Assembly (NCBI GenBank): GCA_021154515.1
Contig: JAJKIL010000209.1
Location: forward strand, 1-8,324
Direction of reading: 5' to 3'
DNA length: 8,324 nt
DNA from: Niastella sp.
GTDB taxonomy: Bacteria > Bacteroidota > Bacteroidia > Chitinophagales > Chitinophagaceae
In this document: piece by piece, positions 1 to 7,369 of the stretch
How the letters are laid out: every line of letters begins with the position of its first letter
Numbering within the stretch: position 1 is the first letter of the stretch
The notes under the pieces: model-generated
The model's database searches: none
Told to the model about the DNA's origin: nothing
What the model saw: only the letters and a program-made list of their open reading frames with translations
Program-made: the position numbers and the translations under genes

Positions 1-1538
1 ATCAGTTCAGCTCGCTCATCATTCGCAGCCGGTTCCATTGGTCGGCATTGAGGCAAACCATGCAGTTAAGCATCCGGTCGCAGATCCATAGCACCATTTT
101 GATGGTGAGCCTGCTGTCGTTTGCGGTGATAGGTGTGGCCACCATCCTGTTCTTTATAAATCGTTACCAGCGAAATAACCAGGACCGTCTAACCCGGGCC
201 ATGCAGATCATGGTGAACCAGGTTCAAACGAGTATTAACAGGCAACACCCCATGGACGATTCGTTGTTTTATGAACCGGTGTTCAGTGAAGGGATGGAAC
301 AGTTGATCCGGGAAATGTCAGAAGTGCATGGCATGGATGTGAACCTGTATGATACCGTGGGCGGGCTGCGGGTTACCAGCAACCAGGATATGAACATTTA
401 TTCAAGCGGGGTGCTGAGTACCAAAATGAATCCGCTGGCTTATTACCGGCTGTATCATTTGGAACAGATCCAGACCGTGACGAATGAACAGGTGGGCAAG
501 CTCGATTACCTGAGCATTTATTCCCCCGTTCGCAATAAACGGGGGCATGCCGTAGCTTTTTTAAATATTCCATCCTACAGCAGCCAGACGGAGTTGAAGC
601 AGGAGATCTCCAACTTCGTGGTTACGGTTATCAACCTGATTGCATTTATCTTCCTGGTAGCAGGTGGTATTGCGTTGTTGATCACGAACCGCATAACCCA
701 ATCGTTTACCATCATCAGCCAGAAGATGCGCGAAGTGAACCTGGGTAAAGAGAACGAATACATTACATGGAAACGGGACGATGAAATAGGCGTGTTGGTG
801 CGGGAGTACAACAAGATGGTGACCAAGCTGGAAGATAGTGCCGAAGCCCTTGCCAAAAGCGAACGTGAGGGCGCCTGGCGCCAAATGGCCCGGCAGGTAG
901 CGCATGAGATCAAGAACCCGCTTACGCCTATGAAGCTGAGCATTCAGTATTTGCAAAAAGCCATAGCCGATAATCAAACGGATGTAAAAGTGCTCACGAC
1001 CAATGTGGCCAAAACCCTGGTAGAGCAGATCGATCACCTGTCGAAGATCGCGTCCGACTTCTCACAGTTTGCGAATATCGGTAACCCGAAAAACGAAGTA
1101 TTTGATCTGCACGAAATGTTGCAATCATTGGCATCTTTATATAATACCGGTGGTAACCTCGACTTTAAATGGACGCCGGTTGGGCAACGCGTATTGCTCT
1201 TTGCCGACCGTACGCAGTTGAACCGCTTGTTCACCAACCTGCTGCAGAACGCCGTAGAAGCCTGTGCCAGCCGCGATGACCGGGTTATTAGAATGAACGA
1301 ACATTTGAATGGCGAGTATATTACCGTAAGCGTAACAGATAATGGCGAAGGCATTCCGGAACAAACGCAATCGCGCATCTTCACGCCCAACTTTACTACC
1401 AAAACCTCCGGCACAGGTCTCGGCCTGGCTATGAGTAAGGGTATTGTGGAGCAGGCTAAGGGAGAGATCTGGTTTGTTACAAAAGAAGGAGCGGGCACTA
1501 CGTTCTATGTGAAGATCCCGTTATTAAGAGCGAATTAA
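1..1538 (+). CDS. Sensor histidine kinase, C-terminal part (5' end outside window)
   Basis: This is the C-terminal half of a membrane two-component sensor kinase that autophosphorylates on His and passes the phosphate to an unseen response regulator. The frame is open to the window edge (first full codon at base 3, 511 visible residues), so the ATG at 60 and the TTG at 48 are probably internal. Visible residues, numbered from base 3: TM helix about 31-52; extracytoplasmic region of about 150 residues (53-204), the likely sensor; TM helix about 205-227; HAMP linker about 228-283; H-box AHEIKNPLTP with the phospho-acceptor His301; N-box LLQNAVEA with Asn416; G1 box DNGEGIP 446-452; F-box Phe460/Phe464; G2 box GTGLGLAMSKG 470-480. 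The catalytic core is complete and resembles the NtrY-like group by eye. The ligand and partner cannot be read from this window. It converges on the PolX-like gene. Confidence 0.93.
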   Translation, partial: QFSSLIIRSRFHWSALRQTMQLSIRSQIHSTILMVSLLSFAVIGVATILFFINRYQRNNQDRLTRAMQIMVNQVQTSINRQHPMDDSLFYEPVFSEGMEQLIREMSEVHGMDVNLYDTVGGLRVTSNQDMNIYSSGVLSTKMNPLAYYRLYHLEQIQTVTNEQVGKLDYLSIYSPVRNKRGHAVAFLNIPSYSSQTELKQEISNFVVTVINLIAFIFLVAGGIALLITNRITQSFTIISQKMREVNLGKENEYITWKRDDEIGVLVREYNKMVTKLEDSAEALAKSEREGAWRQMARQVAHEIKNPLTPMKLSIQYLQKAIADNQTDVKVLTTNVAKTLVEQIDHLSKIASDFSQFANIGNPKNEVFDLHEMLQSLASLYNTGGNLDFKWTPVGQRVLLFADRTQLNRLFTNLLQNAVEACASRDDRVIRMNEHLNGEYITVSVTDNGEGIPEQTQSRIFTPNFTTKTSGTGLGLAMSKGIVEQAKGEIWFVTKEGAGTTFYVKIPLLRAN

Positions 1539-1573
1539 AAAAGGGTGGGTCACTCTCAAAGAGCGACCCACCC
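1537..1573 (-). terminator. Intrinsic terminator of the PolX-like gene
   Basis: GGGTGGGTC (1543-1551) pairs perfectly with GACCCACCC (1565-1573). After one A/C mismatch, CTC/GAG pairs further around a TCAAA loop. On the minus strand the stem is followed at once by six T (the A-run 1537-1542), 22 nt past the PolX-like stop codon, so it is a textbook terminator for that gene. On the plus strand the stem is followed by TAAATAACC with no T-tract, so it should stop the kinase transcript less well. The A-run overlaps the kinase stop codon. Confidence 0.85.
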
Positions 1574-1595
1574 TAAATAACCTAATAACCGCAAC

Positions 1596-3260
1596 TTATA
1601 TCCCTCTTAGCTTCTTCCTATTAGCTAAATAATCTTCAAATTGCTGTAAACTATAACTACTGAGATTTTGCTGTTTTGTCAATCCACCTTTTTGTGCGGC
1701 CAGTACCCCGTAACGGCAATCGTAGCCGTCAATAGAGTGCGCATCGGGATCAACAGAGATCAATACGCCTTTTTCGATGGCATAATCAATCCAGCGCCAG
1801 TCAATATCCAAACGGCGGGGGTGCGCATTTAACTCAATCACCACATGGTTCTCAACGCAGGCATCGATGATGGTTACATGATCTACAGGATAACCGGGAC
1901 GGCTGAGCAATAAGCGGCCCGTCATATGACCCAGAATGGTGGTGTAGGGGTTACGGATGGCGTTCAGCAACCGCATCATGGCTTTATCCTCCGTCATTTT
2001 TAAATTGGAATGCACCGAAGCGATCACCAGGTCGAAGGTGGAGAGCACATTGTTGGAGTAATCCAGTGCGCCGTCGCCTAAAATATCACACTCAATACTT
2101 TTGAATATTTTGAAAGGCTTGAATTTTTCATTCAGCTCATCTACATACCGGTGTTGTTCGCGAATGCGTTCCTCTGTTAACCCATTGGCGTAGGCGGCGC
2201 TTTTACTGTGATCGCTGATCACCAGGTATTCATACCCCTGATCTATACAGGCTTTGGCCATATCTTCCACCGTATGCACCCCATCGCTCCATTGGCTGTG
2301 GCTGTGAATGATGCCCCGGATATCGCCGGGTTGTATCAATGTAGCCTGGTTATACAACGCGGTTGCTTTTTCCCGTAAGGGTGGGGCAATAGCCGGCAGC
2401 TGCAGGGCGGAAAATATTTCTTCTTCCGATTGATAAGAAGCCGTGGGGTTCCAACCCGGTAAAGCCTGACAGGCCGCTATAAAATCGTCACTGCCGCTGG
2501 TTTGAAAAAGAACGCTGTTGAAGCTTTCAGGCGTTGCCCGGTAAAATTTCAGCAACACATTTTCGGGTCCCAGAACGCTGAAGATATCTTCCAGTGTTTC
2601 CTGGGTTTTATAATTATTGGAACCCAGGAAGGCCAGCAACTCCTCATCAGTAGCGGTGGTTACCCATTCCAGCTGGTCAATGATCTCAAGCTGGCGTCTG
2701 AATTGACCGGTTAGGGCAAATTGTTGTTGCGGGAATTCTTTCTTCAGTGTGGTGTCAATGGCTATGGCGTACACTTCCGTTTCCGCATACAGGTGACTGC
2801 CCTGGTTCTTCATATAGAACTCGATGGATTCCTGAACATTCTTTTGCGTTTTCTCGCCAAAACCTTTGAAGAGGGTTAACCGGTTTTCGTTACAGGCATA
2901 CAACAGTTCACCAACCGATTCAATACCCATCTCTTTCCAGATGGTGGCTATTTTTTTCGGTCCCAGTCCTTTAATGTTCATCATTTCCAGCACGCCGGGC
3001 GGTGTTTTGGAAATAATATCTTCCAGGGCGCCCAGTTTGCCGGTTCGAACTATTTCAATTACTTTTTTAGCAACAGAATCACCAATGCCTTTTATGGATA
3101 CCAGTTTATCTTCAGGCATTTCAGCCAGTGGATGCGTTACTTTTTCAATGGCAAAGGCGGCACTGGAATAGGTTCTCGACCGGAACGAATTTTCCCCATG
3201 CATATCCATTAATTTGGCCAGCAGGGAAAATTGGTCGGCTATGAAGTAGTTGTCGATCAT
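1596..3260 (-). CDS. polX: PolX-family protein: HhH domains, degenerate polymerase site, intact PHP nuclease domain
   Basis: This 554-residue protein has the usual length and order of bacterial PolX (DNA polymerase beta-like / 3'-5' exonuclease). The N-terminal 8-kDa-like and helix-hairpin-helix region has three hairpins: SIKGIGDSV near 54, NIKGLGPKK near 95, LFKGFGEKT near 130. The polymerase palm follows, but the canonical GS-RR...DxD motif reads GQFRR (185-189) then IIDQLEW, so both Asp of DxD are replaced by Gln and Glu. The usual VDLR Asp position reads VLLKFY (235-240). The C-terminal PHP domain keeps its metal-ligand set: His319, His321, Asp350-His351, Glu390, His417, His445, Asp506 and His508. 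It is therefore probably a metal-dependent phosphoesterase/exonuclease acting on DNA gaps, not a polymerase; this is inference from a remembered motif alignment. The start is the ATG after an A/T-rich leader, 38 nt past the toxin stop. A terminator follows. Confidence 0.93.
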   Translation of the reverse strand: MIDNYFIADQFSLLAKLMDMHGENSFRSRTYSSAAFAIEKVTHPLAEMPEDKLVSIKGIGDSVAKKVIEIVRTGKLGALEDIISKTPPGVLEMMNIKGLGPKKIATIWKEMGIESVGELLYACNENRLTLFKGFGEKTQKNVQESIEFYMKNQGSHLYAETEVYAIAIDTTLKKEFPQQQFALTGQFRRQLEIIDQLEWVTTATDEELLAFLGSNNYKTQETLEDIFSVLGPENVLLKFYRATPESFNSVLFQTSGSDDFIAACQALPGWNPTASYQSEEEIFSALQLPAIAPPLREKATALYNQATLIQPGDIRGIIHSHSQWSDGVHTVEDMAKACIDQGYEYLVISDHSKSAAYANGLTEERIREQHRYVDELNEKFKPFKIFKSIECDILGDGALDYSNNVLSTFDLVIASVHSNLKMTEDKAMMRLLNAIRNPYTTILGHMTGRLLLSRPGYPVDHVTIIDACVENHVVIELNAHPRRLDIDWRWIDYAIEKGVLISVDPDAHSIDGYDCRYGVLAAQKGGLTKQQNLSSYSLQQFEDYLANRKKLRGI

Positions 3261-3278
3261 AAGAATGGTGATGTGCTG

Positions 3279-3306
3279 CTAAATTAATTCTTTCTGGTTT
3301 ACCAAA
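3279..3306 (-). promoter_or_regulatory. Possible promoter for the PolX-like gene
   Basis: Minus-strand TTTG (plus CAAA 3303-3306), 16 nt, then TAATTTAG (plus 3279-3286). This is one base off the Bacteroidota -7 consensus TAnnTTTG. It straddles the toxin stop codon and sits just ahead of the PolX-like ATG. The spacing is at the short end and the motif is AT-rich, so a chance match is quite possible. If it is not real, the gene is probably read from the toxin-antitoxin promoter. Confidence 0.25.
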
Positions 3307-3583
3307 GAGGTTCCTGGTAAGTATTAAAAACACGTAGAATATTAACAGATAAGTTTAGCTCATCTATGGTATAGGTAATAAGAAAGGGAAATCTTTTTAC
3401 AGGTTTGCAACGTATGTTCTTGTAGCGTGTTGCTGATGAAGTTGGAGAAAGAGCAATTCGCTCAATATATTCAGTAATTACATCGGCAAAGCGATAGCCA
3501 AGATCGGTAGCGAGAGAATTATAATATTCAATGGCCACTGTAATATCGTCAACCGCCGTAGGGGAAATGTAAATGGTATACAA
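3299..3583 (-). CDS. RelE/ParE-family toxin (type II TA), non-ATG start
   Basis: Predicted toxin of a type II toxin-antitoxin pair, about 94 residues, the normal size for the ParE/RelE fold. Family features seen: an N-terminal strand (YTIYISPTAVDDI), a helix with the EYYNSL signature, a second helix ending ERIALSP, then IRCKPVKRFPFLITYTID and the last strand NILRVFNTYQEP. The VKRFPFLITY stretch is typical of ParE-like proteins, which poison gyrase; RelE-like members cleave mRNA at the ribosome. I cannot tell which applies here. The reading frame contains no ATG at all. It opens at a TAA at 3596-3598, so translation must begin at TTG 3581-3583 (two bases after the antitoxin stop), at CTG 3587-3589 overlapping that stop, or by frameshifting from the antitoxin. 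This implies translational coupling. The next gene downstream is the PolX-like one, 38 nt away. Confidence 0.85.
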   Translation of the reverse strand: MYTIYISPTAVDDITVAIEYYNSLATDLGYRFADVITEYIERIALSPTSSATRYKNIRCKPVKRFPFLITYTIDELNLSVNILRVFNTYQEPLW

Positions 3584-3585
3584 CG

Positions 3586-3810
3586 TCAGGGTTTTTTAAA
3601 CCGATGTTTGATATCATTCCATTTAAGTAAATAATCAGGATTCGATGAAATGTTTACAAGCTCCTTATCCAGGGCTGCTTTTTGTTGTTCTGTAAGTTCA
3701 ATTGCTTCTTCGTCAGGAATTGCTTCAACAGCATGTACCTTGATCAGGTCTTCGATCAAAGCTGCAGCATATTGTTTTTTTATCCGGATATGAAATGTAT
3801 TATCTGACAT
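3586..3810 (-). CDS. Putative antitoxin of the ParE/RelE pair
   Basis: Small acidic-to-mixed protein of 74 residues directly upstream of the toxin and on the same strand, the usual antitoxin-first order. I chose the ATG at 3808-3810; a GTG three codons upstream (3817-3819) is also in frame but less likely. The N-terminus (TFHIRIKKQYAAALIEDL) looks like a short strand plus helix. The middle is acidic (IPDEEAIELTEQQ), and the C-terminal helix (YLLKWNDIKHRFKKP) is basic and is a plausible toxin-wrapping segment. Small Bacteroidota antitoxins of this sort often lack a recognisable DNA-binding domain, and none is obvious here. The call rests mainly on size and on position next to a recognisable toxin. 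Its last codons include an A6 run (AAA AAA CCC TGA) next to the toxin frame. Confidence 0.7.
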   Translation of the reverse strand: MSDNTFHIRIKKQYAAALIEDLIKVHAVEAIPDEEAIELTEQQKAALDKELVNISSNPDYLLKWNDIKHRFKKP

Positions 3811-3862
3811 AATGCACACTGTTTTATCAGGAATAACCCTAAAACCGTATGTAATTTACTGC

Positions 3863-3883
3863 AAAAATTGCTTGTATCCAAGC
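3863..3883 (-). terminator. Weak second hairpin with T5 between pyc and the TA pair
   Basis: On the minus strand GCTTG-GATA-CAAGC (plus 3870-3883) is followed by AATTTTTG (the T5 is plus 3863-3867). The 5-bp stem is short. Together with the stronger hairpin just upstream at 3905-3933, it could serve as a back-up stop for pyc read-through. The same TTTTTG could instead be part of a promoter -33 element for the antitoxin; no matching -7 box is clear. Confidence 0.3.
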
Positions 3884-3904
3884 CTAATAATCAGCGACTT
3901 AATA

Positions 3905-3933
3905 ATGGGCCTACACCATTAGTGTAGACCCAT
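3905..3933 (-). terminator. Hairpin terminator of pyc
   Basis: ATGGGCCTACAC (3905-3916) and GTGTAGACCCAT (3922-3933) form a 12-bp stem around a CATTA loop, starting 8 bases past the pyc stop codon. The single mismatch on the plus strand (C3910/A3928) is a G-U wobble in minus-strand RNA, so the stem is unbroken only in the pyc transcript. The tail is TTATTAAG, a poor T-tract, so it may act as a weak terminator or a 3'-end stabiliser. Confidence 0.65.
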
Positions 3934-3940
3934 TCACGCT

Positions 3941-6900
3941 TTACAACTCCACCACAACATCATCCTGCTCCACAAACACGCCCTCGTTTAACACTACATT
4001 CTTCACCGCACCTGCGCTGGGCGCCACAATGGTGCTTTCCATTTTCATGGCCTCTATAACAAAGAGGGGCGTGTTCTTTTGCACCGCATCGCCGGTTTTT
4101 ACCAGTATTTTCGACAGCTTGCCTTGCAGCGGCGCGCCGATCTCATTGGGCGCGCTCACTTTTTTATGCGTTGGTTTTACGGAGGTGAAGCTCTTATCTT
4201 TTATAAAGATGGATCGGGTTTGTCCGTTCAGTTTAAAGAATACCTGTTTATAACCATTCTCATCAACCTGGCTCATATGTAAAAATTTTATGAGAATGCT
4301 TTTGCCCGGCGCTAACTCGATAAGCGTTTCTTCATTAGGCTTTAACCCATAAAAGAAAACAGGAGAGGGCACATAATACACTTCCCCGAACGCCATTTTA
4401 AACTGATGGTATTCGTCAAACACTTTGGGGTAAAAGAGGGCGCTCAGCAGATCGAGGTTCGAATACTGCTTACCATATTTGGTTTCAAATTTTTCCCTTT
4501 CTTTAACCATGTTCAGCGGTTGTAAATGCGCGTTGGGCCTGTCGGTAAAGGGCTTTTCATTTTTGAGCACCAGTTTCTGCAAGGTTTCCGGAAAGCCGCC
4601 CGGAGTTTGTCCCAGGTCGCCGCGGAATAAACCAACCACTGAATCGGGGAAGGATAAAGTTTCGCCTTTATCAAAAATATCCTGTTCAGTATAGCCGTTG
4701 GCTGTCATGAACAAGGCCATATCGCCTACTACCTTCGAGGAGGGCGTTACTTTTACAATATCACCAAACAGTTTATTCACTACCACATAATTCTTCTTGA
4801 TATCGGTAAACTGATTTTCCAGTCCCAATGAACGCGCCTGCGGGCGCAGGTTGGAGTATTGTCCGCCCGGAATTTCATGATCGAACACTTCTGCAGTGCC
4901 AGCCTTTAATTGCGATTCGAATGGATAATAAAATTCACGCACATCTTCCCAGTAGTTGGAAAGTTCATTCAACTTATGCAGGTTCATGGGCTGTTCACGC
5001 TGGTGGCCCTGCATCATAGCTACAATGGAATTGAAATTGGGTTGCGAAGTAAGCCCGGACATAGAAGCAAGCGCCACATCAATTACATCAACCCCGGCTT
5101 CAATGGCTTTTAAATAAGTAGCCGACTGAATAGAGGATGTATCATGTGTATGCAGGTGAATAGGAATGTTGATCGATTTTTTCAGCTCACTTACCAGGAT
5201 ACCTGCCTGCATGGGTTTTAACAGCCCGGCCATATCTTTTATGCCCAGAATGTGGGCGCCGGCATCTTCCAGGCGTTTGGCCAGGTCGATATAGTATTGC
5301 AGGTTGAATTTATGATTGCGTTGCTTGTCAAGGAAATCACCGGTATAACAAATACAGGCTTCTGCCAGTCCGCCCGTTCTTTCGCGAACGGCATTAATGC
5401 TCACCTGCATGCCTTCGAGCCAGTTCAGCGAATCGAAAATGCGGAAGATATCGATCCCGTTCTGCCAGGATTCTTCAATGAAGGTCTCCACCAGGTTATC
5501 GGGGTAGGCGGTATAACCCACTGCGTTAGATCCGCGGATCAGCATCTGGAACAAAATATTAGGAATGCGTTCGCGCATCAGTTGCAGGCGCTGCCAGGGA
5601 CATTCATGCAAAAAGCGAAGGGCTACATCGAAGGTGGCGCCGCCCCACATTTCAAGCGAAAAGATCTCCGGATGATTTTTAGCCACCGTTTCAGCCACCT
5701 TCAACATATCGGTAGTGCGTACGCGGGTGGCCAGCAGCGACTGGTGCGCATCGCGGAAAGTGGTATCGGTATATTGAATGCTGTGGTTATTCTTTAACCA
5801 ATCGATAAATTTCTCACGCCCCATTTCGGTAAGCCGGTCTTTGGAGCCTTTGGTGATGGACGGTTGCACCACATCAGGCACTACCGGGGTGCGAAAGGTA
5901 ACAGCAGGGTTAACAGCCGGCACATCAGGATGACCGTTCACAATAATTTCAGCCATGTATTGCAGGGCTTTGGTGCCGCGGTCCATTCTCGGTTCAAAAT
6001 GAAATAAATCCGGATGGTTGTCGATAAAATCAACTGTAGCGAGCCCATTTTGAAACGTAGTATTTTGTAACACGTTTTCAAGGAAGGCAATGTTGGTCTT
6101 TACACCGCGTATACGAAACTCTTTTAACGTGCGCACCAACCTGTCACAGGTTTCTGCGAGGTTGCGGCCGCTGGCGGTGATCTTTACCAGTAAGCTATCA
6201 AAGAAAGGAGAGATGCTAACGCCGGGGTAGGAGCTGCCTTCATCTAACCGGATACCCGGGCCACCCGCATTGCGATACGCGATGAGCGTACCAAAGTCGG
6301 GTTTAAAATTGTTGGAAGGGTCTTCGGTAGTTACCCGGCATTGAATGGCCACGCCGGAGATCTGCAATTGTTCCTGCGAAGCAATATTGATGGGCGCATC
6401 AGTAAGCGCGAACCCTTGCGCAACGAGGATCTGGCTTTTTACAATATCGATACCGGTTATTTCTTCAGTGACCGTATGTTCAACCTGGATGCGGGGATTT
6501 ACTTCAATAAAATAAATATTCTCAGCTTTATCAACGAGGAACTCAACCGTGCCCGCATTGTTATAACCTACCTGTTTGCAAATGCGAATGGCATATTCGT
6601 GAAGTTGCTGACGTGTTTCCGGTTTCAGAGAAATGGCGGGCGCCACCTCCACTACTTTTTGAAAACGGCGTTGCACAGAACAATCCCTTTCAAACAGGTG
6701 AATGATATTGCCATGGTGATCGCCAAGGATCTGTACTTCTATATGTTTGGGCGATTCAATGAATTTTTCAAAGAACACGGTATCGTTACCAAAAGCGGTT
6801 TTGGCTTCATTGCGTGCTTCCAGTACGGTTTTTTCCAGGTCTTCATCATTGCGTACAACACGCATGCCGCGGCCGCCGCCGCCTGCAGCCGCTTTAATGA

Positions 6901-7369
6901 TAATAGGGTAACCAATGCGGCGGGCTTCCTGCAAAGCAACGTCGGTTGATCTGATATCCGCCTGGCTGTCTTCGATCATAGGCACACCGGCTTGTTTAGC
7001 TACTTTCTTAGCGGCGATCTTATCACCCAGTTGATCCATAATATGCGCAGTGGGACCAACAAACACAATGTTTTCTTCCGCACATCTTTGTGCAAAGCGG
7101 GCATTTTCTGACAGGAAACCATAACCGGGATGGATGGCATCCGCTTTTTCGCGTTTGGCAACGCTGATGATGGCTTCAATGTCCAGGTAAGGTTTCAGCG
7201 GTTCATCGTTTTTCCCGATCTGATAAGCTTCATCGGCTTTGTAACGATGCAGGGAATAGCGGTCTTCAAAGGTGTAAACGGCGATGGTCTTAATATTTAG
7301 CTCTGTAGCAGCACGCAATACCCGAATGGCAATTTCACCACGGTTGGCAACAAGGATTTTTTTAAACAT
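3941..7369 (-). CDS. pyc: Pyruvate carboxylase, single-chain
   Basis: Biotin enzyme that carboxylates pyruvate to oxaloacetate with ATP and bicarbonate, refilling the TCA cycle and feeding gluconeogenesis; cytosolic. At 1142 residues it is the full length of the one-chain family. The biotin carboxylase domain starts MFKKILVANRGEIAIR and runs to about 455, with the ATP-grasp glycine loop KAAAGGGGRGMRVV (159-172) and FIEVNPRIQVEHT (287-299). A linker/allosteric region lies at about 456-530. The carboxyltransferase barrel begins at TDTTFRDAHQS (534-544) and holds Lys711 in GIKDMAG (the usual carbamylated metal ligand) and the metal His pair in IHLHTHD (His738, His740). HEIPGGQYSN follows at 831-840. 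The C-terminal biotinyl domain carries EAMKMES with biotin-acceptor Lys1109. All key residues are present. The start ATG gives the standard N-terminus, after an A-rich leader with no Shine-Dalgarno. A hairpin follows the stop; no co-transcribed metabolic gene is visible. Confidence 0.98.
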   Translation of the reverse strand: MFKKILVANRGEIAIRVLRAATELNIKTIAVYTFEDRYSLHRYKADEAYQIGKNDEPLKPYLDIEAIISVAKREKADAIHPGYGFLSENARFAQRCAEENIVFVGPTAHIMDQLGDKIAAKKVAKQAGVPMIEDSQADIRSTDVALQEARRIGYPIIIKAAAGGGGRGMRVVRNDEDLEKTVLEARNEAKTAFGNDTVFFEKFIESPKHIEVQILGDHHGNIIHLFERDCSVQRRFQKVVEVAPAISLKPETRQQLHEYAIRICKQVGYNNAGTVEFLVDKAENIYFIEVNPRIQVEHTVTEEITGIDIVKSQILVAQGFALTDAPINIASQEQLQISGVAIQCRVTTEDPSNNFKPDFGTLIAYRNAGGPGIRLDEGSSYPGVSISPFFDSLLVKITASGRNLAETCDRLVRTLKEFRIRGVKTNIAFLENVLQNTTFQNGLATVDFIDNHPDLFHFEPRMDRGTKALQYMAEIIVNGHPDVPAVNPAVTFRTPVVPDVVQPSITKGSKDRLTEMGREKFIDWLKNNHSIQYTDTTFRDAHQSLLATRVRTTDMLKVAETVAKNHPEIFSLEMWGGATFDVALRFLHECPWQRLQLMRERIPNILFQMLIRGSNAVGYTAYPDNLVETFIEESWQNGIDIFRIFDSLNWLEGMQVSINAVRERTGGLAEACICYTGDFLDKQRNHKFNLQYYIDLAKRLEDAGAHILGIKDMAGLLKPMQAGILVSELKKSINIPIHLHTHDTSSIQSATYLKAIEAGVDVIDVALASMSGLTSQPNFNSIVAMMQGHQREQPMNLHKLNELSNYWEDVREFYYPFESQLKAGTAEVFDHEIPGGQYSNLRPQARSLGLENQFTDIKKNYVVVNKLFGDIVKVTPSSKVVGDMALFMTANGYTEQDIFDKGETLSFPDSVVGLFRGDLGQTPGGFPETLQKLVLKNEKPFTDRPNAHLQPLNMVKEREKFETKYGKQYSNLDLLSALFYPKVFDEYHQFKMAFGEVYYVPSPVFFYGLKPNEETLIELAPGKSILIKFLHMSQVDENGYKQVFFKLNGQTRSIFIKDKSFTSVKPTHKKVSAPNEIGAPLQGKLSKILVKTGDAVQKNTPLFVIEAMKMESTIVAPSAGAVKNVVLNEGVFVEQDDVVVEL

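Noticed and set aside
561..1037. 158-aa open frame on the minus strand, and others in 373-1498
   Set aside because: Antisense shadows of the histidine kinase, whose catalytic boxes are all intact on the plus strand.
3586..3605. Programmed -1 frameshift joining antitoxin and toxin as an annotated feature
   Set aside because: The A6 run allows slippage, but the codon pair (TTT AAA AAA CCC) is not a good X-XXY-YYZ heptamer and I see no clear stimulatory hairpin. A TTG/CTG coupled start is simpler, so it is kept only as a possibility within a finding.
5252..5797. 181-aa open frame on the plus strand
   Set aside because: Antisense shadow of the pyc carboxyltransferase domain, with no family features.
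6341..6949. 202-aa open frame on the plus strand
   Set aside because: It lies wholly antisense to the biotin carboxylase domain of pyc, has no recognisable domain, and is low in plausibility compared with the fully motif-supported gene on the other strand.
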